In this document: piece by piece, positions 1 through 4,907 of the stretch
How the letters are laid out: every line of letters starts with the position of its first letter
Position numbering within the stretch: position 1 is the first letter of the stretch
Assembly: GCA_020850375.1 (NCBI GenBank)
Contig: JADZET010000098.1
Location: 1-6,272, forward strand
Source of the DNA: Phycisphaeraceae bacterium
GTDB taxonomy: Bacteria > Planctomycetota > Phycisphaerae > Phycisphaerales > Phycisphaeraceae
Length of the DNA: 6,272 nt
Direction of reading: 5' to 3'
Program-made: the position numbers and the translations under genes
Notes under the pieces: model-generated
What the model saw: only the letters and a program-made list of their open reading frames with translations
Databases searched by the model: none
What the model was told of the DNA's origin: nothing

Positions 1-251
1 AATCCCACATCCGCGCCGTGACGCTCCCCGACGGCCAGACCCGCTACGAGGCCGCCGACCTCGGCCACCACCACCACTTCCGCTGCACCCGCTGCGACAA
101 GGTCTTCGACCTCGAGGGCTGCGGCGTCCACATCCAGGACGGCTCGACCCTCCCCGGCGGCTACTACGTCGAGGACCACGAGCTAACCCTCTTCGGCGCC
201 TGCCCCGCCTGCGCCAAACGCGAGCACAACAGCCGCCGCAAGCCCAAATAA
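1..251 (+). CDS. Fur-family metalloregulator, C-terminal part (probable Zur)
   Basis: This is the 3' end of a Fur/Zur-type transcription factor. The start lies outside the window, and the visible frame begins at base 3 with 82 codons before TAA at 249-251. The GTG at 18 is internal, because the frame stays open to the window edge and the residues before it fit the family. Seen: a HHHH cluster (visible residues 22-25) followed by C28-x2-C31, then H59 and C67-x2-C70. This is the C-terminal dimerisation and metal-binding domain with the usual structural zinc CxxC pairs. The N-terminal winged-helix DNA-binding domain is not visible. Fur-family proteins repress target operons when loaded with their metal. 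The same-strand znuACB operon 125 bases downstream suggests zinc as the sensed metal (Zur), but Fur or PerR cannot be excluded without the missing half. Confidence 0.9.
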   Translation, partial: SHIRAVTLPDGQTRYEAADLGHHHHFRCTRCDKVFDLEGCGVHIQDGSTLPGGYYVEDHELTLFGACPACAKREHNSRRKPK

Positions 252-292
252 CCCAGCTCGCCGCCTCCCTTCTGAGAATCGCCCCCGCCGAC

Positions 293-322
293 TTGCCCCG
301 CCCTGATCCTTATTGATACAAT
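293..322 (+). promoter_or_regulatory. Candidate sigma-70-type promoter of the zinc operon
   Basis: TTGCCC at 293-298 (4 of 6 to the -35 consensus) and TACAAT at 317-322 (5 of 6 to the -10 consensus) are separated by 18 bases. They sit in the only AT-rich stretch between the fur-family gene and the downstream operon. Transcription would start near 329, giving a leader of about 45 bases before the ATG at 376. Assignment is by consensus match and position only. Confidence 0.5.
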
Positions 323-332
323 ATTCTCATCA
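314..332 (+). promoter_or_regulatory. Candidate Zur/Fur-type operator
   Basis: TGATACAATATTCTCATCA is an imperfect 19-bp palindrome: the outer TGAT/ATCA arms match perfectly and one inner A/T pair also matches around a central A. Size, AT-rich core and TGA-type arms resemble Fur-family boxes. It covers the candidate -10 element, so a bound repressor would block polymerase. A Fur-family gene directly upstream and zinc uptake genes directly downstream support the reading. The inner half-sites are weakly symmetric, so this remains a candidate. Confidence 0.4.
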
Positions 333-333
333 G

Positions 334-375
334 CCCCCCCCAACCCCCAACCCCCAACCCCTAATCCCCACCCCC
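334..375 (+). repeat. C-tract leader repeat (CCCCCAA-type), G-quadruplex-prone on the - strand
   Basis: A run of eight C (334-341) is followed by CAA-separated tracts of five C (344-348, 351-355), then four (358-361), four (366-369) and five (371-375), ending directly at the ATG of the FmdB-like gene. The - strand therefore has at least four G4-5 tracts with mostly TT loops, a standard G-quadruplex pattern. In the mRNA the leader would be C-rich and almost unable to pair with itself. No Shine-Dalgarno sequence is present before the ATG at 376. Confidence 0.7.
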
Positions 376-678
376 ATGCCCTTCTACGTCTACGAGGTCG
401 TGCTCGAAGGTGAAGACGAACCCGGTCAGCGGTTCGAGGTCTTCCAGAAGATGAGCGATCCCCCGCTTACCAAACACCCCACCACCGGCCAGCCCGTCCG
501 CCGGGTCATCAGCGCGCCCTACCTCGGCGGAAAGAACTCCGACGCCGCCGTCAAGCGCAACCTCTCCGACAAGCGCCTCGGCGAGCTGGGCTTCACCAAG
601 TACGTCAAGACCGACAAGGGCCGGTACGAAAAAACCGCCGGCTCCGGCCCCGACCAGATCAAGGCCCCCAATCCGTAA
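376..678 (+). CDS. Cysteine-less FmdB-like (degenerate zinc ribbon) protein
   Basis: This 100-aa protein begins MPFYVYEV and contains FEVFQKMSDPPLTKHP followed by a VRRVISAP segment (residues 20-48). This closely follows the FmdB/CxxC_CXXC_SSSS putative regulatory family, which normally starts MPxYEYxCxxCG and continues FExxQxMSDPPLxxCPxCGxxVRR. Both CxxC knuckles are gone: the first position reads EVVLEGE (residues 7-13) and the second reads HPTTGQ (34-39). The protein has no cysteine at all, so it should not hold a zinc ribbon. Residues 55-90 form a charged extension with a KYVKTDKGRYEKTAG segment. The ATG at 376 is chosen because the family N-terminus starts there; the longer frame upstream is only translated C-tract. 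It is first in the zinc uptake operon, 10 bases before znuA. The function of FmdB proteins is poorly known. A zinc-independent stand-in made under zinc starvation is an inference. Confidence 0.75.
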   Translation: MPFYVYEVVLEGEDEPGQRFEVFQKMSDPPLTKHPTTGQPVRRVISAPYLGGKNSDAAVKRNLSDKRLGELGFTKYVKTDKGRYEKTAGSGPDQIKAPNP

Positions 679-682
679 AGGA
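677..682 (+). promoter_or_regulatory. Ribosome binding site of znuA
   Basis: AAAGGA lies 6 bases before the ATG at 689 and overlaps the TAA stop of the preceding gene. It fixes the znuA start and suggests coupled translation of the two genes. Confidence 0.65.
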
Positions 683-688
683 TCCTCC

Positions 689-1651
689 ATGCACCGCGCG
701 TCTCATGTCCTGATGTTCACTGGCGTCCTGCTGGCGTGCCTGTCGCTGACCGCCTGTGGAGGCGAATCCCCGCCTCCCCCCCAGGCCTCCCCGCCCGGCG
801 TGATCAACGTCGCCGTCAGCGTCCTGCCCCACGCCTGGCTCGTCGAGCAGGTCGGCGGCCCGCGCGTGGACGTCATGGCCCTGATCGAGCCCGGCCAGAG
901 CCCGCACACCTACTCGCCCACCGACGCCCAGGTCAGCCGCGTCATGGCCTCGGCCGTCTATTTCCGCACCGGCCTCGAATTCGAATCCGCCCCCTGGTTC
1001 GACTCCCTCAAGTCCACCTCCCTCAAGATCGTCGACCTGCGACGCGGCATCGAACTCCTGCCGATGACGGAGCATGACGACCACGACGAGGCAGCGGCTG
1101 AATCGCACGATGGACACGACCGCCACGGCGGCCTCGACCCCCACATCTGGCTCAGCCCGCGCCTCCTCAAGATCCAGGCCACCACCATCGCCGGCACCCT
1201 CGCCTCGATCGACCCCCCGCACGCCGGCGAATACCTGGACAACCTCAAATCCCTCACCGCCCGCCTCGACACCCTGGACAAAGATCTCACCGCGGTGCTC
1301 GAACCACTCAAAACGTCCGCAGCTTCCGGGGGCGGGGGTGGCGGTGCCTTCTTCGTCTTCCACCCCGCCTGGGGTTACTTCGCCCACGACTACAGCCTGA
1401 CCCAGGTCCCCATCGAGGTCCAGGGCAAGGAGCCCACCGACGCCGAGCTCACCGCCCTGCAAACCCTCGCCCTCGAGAAGAACGTCAAGATGATCTTCGT
1501 CCAGCCCGAGGTCGCCGGCCGCGGCGCTAAAGCCGTCGCCGACGCCATCGGCGCTCAGCTCCAGACCCTCGACCCCCAGGCCCGCGACATCGCGGCCAAT
1601 CTCCGCCACGTCGCCCAGGCCCTCCGCGCCGCTAGCAACCCCACCCCATGA
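689..1651 (+). CDS. znuA: Zinc ABC transporter substrate-binding lipoprotein ZnuA
   Basis: This 320-aa protein is a cluster A-I metal-binding protein of a zinc/manganese ABC importer. A lipoprotein signal peptide occupies residues 1-22, with lipobox LTAC and lipidated C23, followed by a proline-rich linker. Predicted metal ligands are H73 (in GQSPHTYSP), H152 (in LDPHIWLSP) and H225 (in FVFHPAWGYF). D295 in the TLDPQ segment is a possible fourth ligand. A His/Asp-rich loop at residues 129-146 (five His) lies just before the second ligand. This loop and the third His ligand are typical of zinc-specific ZnuA rather than manganese-type proteins, which carry Glu there. An odd run of six glycines (214-219) precedes the strand bearing H225. 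The gene ends in a 4-base ATGA overlap with znuC. Function is well supported; zinc rather than manganese rests on the ligands and the neighbouring Fur-family gene. Confidence 0.93.
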   Translation: MHRASHVLMFTGVLLACLSLTACGGESPPPPQASPPGVINVAVSVLPHAWLVEQVGGPRVDVMALIEPGQSPHTYSPTDAQVSRVMASAVYFRTGLEFESAPWFDSLKSTSLKIVDLRRGIELLPMTEHDDHDEAAAESHDGHDRHGGLDPHIWLSPRLLKIQATTIAGTLASIDPPHAGEYLDNLKSLTARLDTLDKDLTAVLEPLKTSAASGGGGGGAFFVFHPAWGYFAHDYSLTQVPIEVQGKEPTDAELTALQTLALEKNVKMIFVQPEVAGRGAKAVADAIGAQLQTLDPQARDIAANLRHVAQALRAASNPTP

Positions 1652-2526
1652 CCCACGCCGCCGCCACATCCGACGCCACCGCCACGACGACCCCCATCGT
1701 CGAGCTCCGCCACGTCACCTTCGCCTACGCCCAGCAGGGCTCCACCGGCGAGCCGGTCCTCGACGACGTCTCCCTCACCGTCGAGCCCGACGACTTCCTG
1801 GGCGTCATCGGCCCCAACGGCGGCGGTAAAACGACGCTCCTCAAGATCATCCTCGGCCTGCTCGCCCCCCAGACCGGCACGATCCGCGTCTTGGGTCAGC
1901 CCCCCGCCAAGGTCCGCCCCCGCATCGGCTACGTCCCCCAGCACGCCCAGATCGACGTCTCCGTCCCCGCCAGCGTGCTCGACGTCGTCCTCATGGGCCG
2001 CCTTCACCGCTCCTCCTGGGGCCTGCGTTACAGCCGCACCGACGTCGAAGCCGCCCGTGCCGCCCTCGAACAGACCGCCGTCGCCGACTTGTCGAATCGC
2101 CGCCTCGGCACCCTCTCCGGCGGCCAGCGCCAGCGCGTCCTGATCGCACGCGCCCTGGCCTCCGACGCCAAGATGCTCCTGCTCGACGAGCCCACCGCCG
2201 GCGTCGACGCCCAGGCCGAGCGCGGCCTGACGGACCTCCTGCATCAGCTCAACGATCGCATCCCCATCGTCATGGTCTCCCATGACATCTCGTTTGTCTC
2301 AACCCACCTCAAGCGTGTCGCCTGCCTGAATCGCCGTCTGACCTGCCACCGAGCCGGCGAGGTCACCTCCGAGATCATCTCCCAGATGTACGGCCACCAG
2401 CACGTCATGCTCGTCCACCACGAGCCCGACTGCCCCCTGAGCGACCCCGGCTGCGACCACGGCCACGTCCACGCCCACGTTCACCTTCCCGACACCGCGC
2501 CTCAGCCCAAGGCGGAGCAGCCATGA
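1648..2526 (+). CDS. znuC: Zinc ABC transporter ATP-binding protein ZnuC
   Basis: This 292-aa ATPase powers zinc import from the cytoplasmic face. All ABC motifs are visible: Walker A GPNGGGKT (55-62), Q-loop Q98 in YVPQH, signature LSGGQ (156-160), Walker B MLLLDE (176-181) and H-loop H212 in MVSHD. All catalytic residues are intact. The protein is longer than a minimal ABC domain because of a C-terminal tail (about 250-280) rich in His and Cys: H250, H252, H257, H258, C262, C269 and alternating His at 271-279. Such tails occur in some zinc-transporter ATPases and may bind or sense metal; here that is inference. The start ATG overlaps the znuA stop (ATGA). No Shine-Dalgarno is visible, so initiation probably depends on ribosomes finishing znuA. 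It overlaps znuB by another ATGA. Confidence 0.95.
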   Translation: MTHAAATSDATATTTPIVELRHVTFAYAQQGSTGEPVLDDVSLTVEPDDFLGVIGPNGGGKTTLLKIILGLLAPQTGTIRVLGQPPAKVRPRIGYVPQHAQIDVSVPASVLDVVLMGRLHRSSWGLRYSRTDVEAARAALEQTAVADLSNRRLGTLSGGQRQRVLIARALASDAKMLLLDEPTAGVDAQAERGLTDLLHQLNDRIPIVMVSHDISFVSTHLKRVACLNRRLTCHRAGEVTSEIISQMYGHQHVMLVHHEPDCPLSDPGCDHGHVHAHVHLPDTAPQPKAEQP

Positions 2527-3386
2527 TCCCCTTCATCGAGTCCATGCGTCACAACCCGTTCCTGGGCACGGGCCTGCTCGCCGGCCTCCTGGCCAGCCTC
2601 GCCTGCGGCCTGATCGGCCCCTACGTCATCACCCGCCGCATCGTCTTCCTCGCCGGCGCCATCGCCCACATGGCCGTCGGCGGCATCGGCACCGCCATCT
2701 ACCTCTCCACCCACTACCCGCAATCCCTAGGCTGGCTCACCCCCCTCGGCGGCGCGATCATCTGGTCCCTCGCCTCGGCCGTGATCATCGGCCTGATCCA
2801 CCACCGCGCCAAAGAGCGCCTCGACACCCTCATCGGCGCCATGTGGGCCGTGGGCATGTCCATCGGCATCCTCCTGATCAAGCTCACCCCCGGCTACCAC
2901 GCCGAATTGATGAGCTACCTCTTCGGCAGCATCTCCTTCGTCTCGCGTGAACAGCTCTTGCTGATGGCCTTCCTCGACGCCGTGATCGTCGCGGCCCTGC
3001 TCATCTTCCACAAACGCCTGCTCGCCATCTGCCTCGACCAGCAGCAGGCCCAGCTCCAGGGCGTCAACGTCCTGGCCATGAACATCCTGCTGCTTAGCCT
3101 CGTCGCCCTGACGGTTGTCTGCCTCATCCAGGTCGTGGGCCTGATCCTCGTGATCGCCCTCCTGACGCTCCCCGCCGCGACGGCCGCCCATCACGCCTGG
3201 CGGATGGGCTCACTCATGCTCATCGCCACGCTCCTGTGCGCCGTGGTCACCACCGGCCCGCGGATGCTCGTCTACGGCACCCCGATCAGCCCAGAGTCCG
3301 CCATCGTCCTGGCCGCCGGACTGGTCTACCTTGCTTCGGTCGCGGTTGAGCGGTTGGCCGCTCGCAGGGCCGTCCCGTCCGCGTAG
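2523..3386 (+). CDS. znuB: Zinc ABC transporter permease ZnuB
   Basis: This 287-aa integral membrane protein of the ABC-3 permease family forms the channel of the importer. It shows about eight or nine hydrophobic segments, roughly at 13-36, 40-62, 72-92, 101-120, 145-163, 185-205, 205-222, 229-245 and 258-276. Family-typical stretches include the GLIGPYVITRR segment (29-39) followed by a FLAGAIAHM segment (42-50), the cytoplasmic coupling region around LDQQQAQLQGVN (171-182), and GLILVIALLTLPAATA (206-221). The ATG at 2523 overlaps the znuC stop (ATGA) and has GGAG at 2514-2517, five bases upstream. Length is normal for the family. Its last 61 bases overlap the 3' end of a convergent gene on the other strand, so no separate terminator follows the operon. 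Confidence 0.94.
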   Translation: MIPFIESMRHNPFLGTGLLAGLLASLACGLIGPYVITRRIVFLAGAIAHMAVGGIGTAIYLSTHYPQSLGWLTPLGGAIIWSLASAVIIGLIHHRAKERLDTLIGAMWAVGMSIGILLIKLTPGYHAELMSYLFGSISFVSREQLLLMAFLDAVIVAALLIFHKRLLAICLDQQQAQLQGVNVLAMNILLLSLVALTVVCLIQVVGLILVIALLTLPAATAAHHAWRMGSLMLIATLLCAVVTTGPRMLVYGTPISPESAIVLAAGLVYLASVAVERLAARRAVPSA

Positions 3387-3685
3387 ACGGCGCCGCTCGA
3401 CGCCAGCGCCCGGGCCTCACGCTCGGCGCGATGGATCGCCCCAACCGGCGCCAGCCCAAGGTCCTTCGCCAACGCGTCAAGCAGCGCCTCGACGCGGACG
3501 CTCTCGTCGTAGGTCCCCGCGTGGATCTGTCCCCGGATGCGGCGGATCAGCCCCACACGCACCGCCCGATCCGCCCGGCTTGCGGTGCGGACACGGGTGG
3601 AGATGGGTGTCGGTCGACGCATTCGTTCCCGGAAGCATTCTGGAGCGGCATGAACCCCCGAGTCTCGTCGGATGGACGTGATCAT
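3326..3685 (-). CDS. Small protein with FlgM-like (anti-sigma-28) segment
   Basis: Read from the ATG at 3685 this is a 119-aa, Arg/Ala-rich protein. Residues 43-77 (RVGLIRRIRGQIHAGTYD and the helix after it, VEALLDALAKDLG) follow the pattern of the FlgM sigma-28-binding region: a basic helix, a G(T/S)Y turn and a second amphipathic helix. FlgM binds the flagellar sigma factor FliA and holds it off RNA polymerase until export. The start is supported by GGAG (minus strand of 3694-3697) 8 bases upstream; an internal ATG at 3619 would give a 97-aa product nearer to the classic FlgM length. A tail of about 40 residues after the motif is unusual, since the motif is normally C-terminal. No flagellar gene is visible nearby. 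It overlaps the znuB 3' end in convergent orientation. The FlgM link rests on a short motif and could be wrong; another small helical regulator is possible. Confidence 0.5.
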   Translation of the reverse strand: MITSIRRDSGVHAAPECFRERMRRPTPISTRVRTASRADRAVRVGLIRRIRGQIHAGTYDESVRVEALLDALAKDLGLAPVGAIHRAEREARALASSGAVYADGTALRAANRSTATEAR

Positions 3686-3922
3686 GACACGCACTCCATT
3701 GCATGAGTGGAAATTCCTCCGGTCGACTCCGCCGACCTCATAGCCATTCTTTCGCCCGACGTCATGCCCGACAATCGTGGGAAACACGAGTCATCACGCC
3801 GGGAATTTGGTTCAAGTCCCGCCGGGGTTTCCCCCAGATCGAGTCAGGTTGAGGCTTCGACCGGCGCGTCGGTCAGGCGATCGAATGATCCCTTATGGCT
3901 CGCTCAGGTGCCGCCGGTGCCG
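3686..3922. other. Intergenic region between two minus-strand genes
   Basis: This 237-base stretch is less C-biased than the coding regions. It holds the ribosome site and a weak promoter candidate for the FlgM-like gene, and a 5-bp stem with 6-base loop at 3859-3874 (GACCG/CGGTC) without a following T-run. No convincing gene or RNA was found in it. Confidence 0.5.
3746..3774 (-). promoter_or_regulatory. Weak candidate promoter of the FlgM-like gene
   Basis: On the minus strand TTGTCG (3769-3774) and AAGAAT (3746-3751) are spaced by 17 bases, each matching 4 of 6 consensus positions. They lie about 60 bases before the ATG at 3685. No sigma-28-type promoter was recognised. Support is weak. 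Confidence 0.25.
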
Positions 3923-4606
3923 TCACTCATGCTCGATCGTGAACTGCACGGCGTAATGGATGAGCTGTGTGCCGTTGTCGAGCCGGAGCTTCTGCTTGAT
4001 GTTCTCACGATGCGTCTCGATGGTCTTGATGCTCAGGTGCAGAAGGTCGGCGATCTGACGGGTGGTCTTGCCCTGCCCGATCAGGTACAGGACCTCGAGC
4101 TCGCGGTCGGTCAGGTCCTCGACGCTCCCCGCCGGGCCCGTGATCCCGCCCGTGGCGCGCGCGAGCATGAACTGCGACATGACGTCGGAGAGGACGATCC
4201 TGCCCTGACGCACCGCGCGGATCCCCTCGATCACCCGTTCAGCCGCCTCGTTCTTCATCAGATAGCCCATCGCCCCGGCCTTCATCGTCCGCTGGGCGTA
4301 GAAGCTCTCCTGGTGCGTCGAAAGCACCAGCACCGGCAGCCCCGGGTGCTGTGCCTTGATGTCCTTGATCAGCTCGATCCCGTCGAGCCCGTGGAACGAC
4401 AGGTCCACCACCGCCACGTCCGGGTTGAACTGCTTGATGGCCTTGAGCCCTTCGGCGGGCGAGTCCGCCTCCCCGCAGAGCTCCATGTCCGACTCGTCGT
4501 TGATGAGTCTGCCCAGCCCTTGGCGGACCAATGGATGGTTGTCAACAATAAGAACCCGGCAGCGTCGCGTTGGTGCTACGCCAGGATTCGCGTTGGACTG
4601 CGTCAT
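3923..4606 (-). CDS. NarL/FixJ-family response regulator with LuxR-type HTH
   Basis: From the ATG at 4606 this is a 227-aa two-domain response regulator. The receiver domain (about 16-135) shows VLIVDNHP with D22, the phosphorylation site D68 in VAVVDLS, S96 in VLVLSTH and K118 in GYLMK, so it should accept phosphate. The acidic pair reads DN instead of the usual DD or ED. The LuxR/GerE helix-turn-helix (about 163-225) is typical, with LTDRELEVL, then QIADLLHLSIKTIETHRENI covering the recognition helix. It would bind DNA and control transcription after phosphorylation. An upstream ATG at 4648 would add 14 residues (three Cys) not expected in the family; the 4606 start has GGGG six bases before it and puts the receiver domain at the usual distance. 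No histidine kinase gene is adjacent, so its signal and targets are unknown. Confidence 0.9.
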   Translation of the reverse strand: MTQSNANPGVAPTRRCRVLIVDNHPLVRQGLGRLINDESDMELCGEADSPAEGLKAIKQFNPDVAVVDLSFHGLDGIELIKDIKAQHPGLPVLVLSTHQESFYAQRTMKAGAMGYLMKNEAAERVIEGIRAVRQGRIVLSDVMSQFMLARATGGITGPAGSVEDLTDRELEVLYLIGQGKTTRQIADLLHLSIKTIETHRENIKQKLRLDNGTQLIHYAVQFTIEHE

Positions 4607-4816
4607 CAGATACCCCAGACTACAGCCGCCACACCTAAGACACGTCATTGCAGCACGATGTGGGAATCGTAGGCGGCGAATTTGACGAATCCAGCCGGCC
4701 CCCGATGATCGTGTCAGGCATGCCCCGTCCCCAGATCGGGGGGATGGCCTCGATCAAGAGGGGGCAGGTACTGAGGCCGAAATTGTCTGATATCGTCGCC
4801 GAAGCTTTGAGCCTTC

Positions 4817-4822
4817 TATATT
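4817..4822 (+). promoter_or_regulatory. Candidate -10 element for the M32 peptidase gene
   Basis: TATATT matches 5 of 6 positions of the -10 consensus within an AT-rich patch. No good -35 element lies at 16-18 bases upstream; TTGTCT at 4783-4788 is too far. If used, transcription would begin near 4829 and leave a leader of about 80 bases. Confidence 0.3.
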
Positions 4823-4844
4823 CCGGGAAAGCGCCTGGGATTCA

Positions 4845-4875
4845 AGCCCGATCGTCGTTCGGGCTGATTCAGCCC
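4845..4875 (+). promoter_or_regulatory. Pair of mutually exclusive hairpins in the peptidase leader
   Basis: Hairpin A pairs AGCCCGA (4845-4851) with TCGGGCT (4859-4865): a perfect 7-bp stem with a 7-base loop. Hairpin B pairs GGGCTG (4861-4866) with CAGCCC (4870-4875) around a 3-base loop. Both use the same GGGCT segment, so only one can form at a time. TTTT follows at 4883-4886. The arrangement resembles a small attenuator, but the T-run is short and seven bases away from hairpin B, so regulation is unproven. Confidence 0.35.
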
Positions 4876-4907
4876 CTCGCAGTTTTCTAGAGATGGGACG
4901 CTGGAAC

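Larger units (their letters stand above)
4607..4907. other. Divergent intergenic region between response regulator and peptidase
   Basis: About 300 bases separate the two divergent starts. It holds short G- and C-tracts around 4724-4766, including a weak CCCC/GGGG inverted pair at 4729-4741, then a TATATT element at 4817-4822 and hairpins at 4845-4875. An 80-codon open frame on the + strand (4648-4890) resembles no known protein and is not called. I see no convincing promoter for the response regulator here. Confidence 0.5.

Noticed and set aside
659..1669. Long antisense open frame (336 codons) opposite znuA
   Set aside because: It is Gly/Asp/Val-rich and mirrors the C-ending codons of znuA. 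Long antisense frames are expected in GC-rich genes, and it resembles no family.
1555..2283. Antisense open frame opposite znuC
   Set aside because: Low-complexity Gly/Asp/Ala/Val composition, fully covered by a gene with every ABC motif on the other strand.
3477..3704. 75-codon minus-strand frame preceded by a good GGAGG (3716-3720)
   Set aside because: The ribosome site is attractive, but spacing is 11 bases and the protein is a Pro/Arg/Gly-rich out-of-frame shadow of the FlgM-like gene without motifs.
3810..3835. tRNA T-arm-like GGTTCAAGTCC
   Set aside because: The flanking bases do not form the 5-bp T-stem and no acceptor, D or anticodon arm can be built around it.
3859..3874. GACCG/CGGTC hairpin as a terminator for the response regulator gene
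   Set aside because: The stem is only 5 bp and no T-run follows on either strand.
3707..4672. 321-codon + strand open frame across the response regulator
   Set aside because: It is the complement of a clear receiver plus LuxR helix-turn-helix gene, and its own translation has no recognisable motif.
4648..4890. 80-codon + strand frame in the divergent intergenic region
   Set aside because: No ribosome site, no family resemblance, and it runs through the candidate promoter and hairpins.
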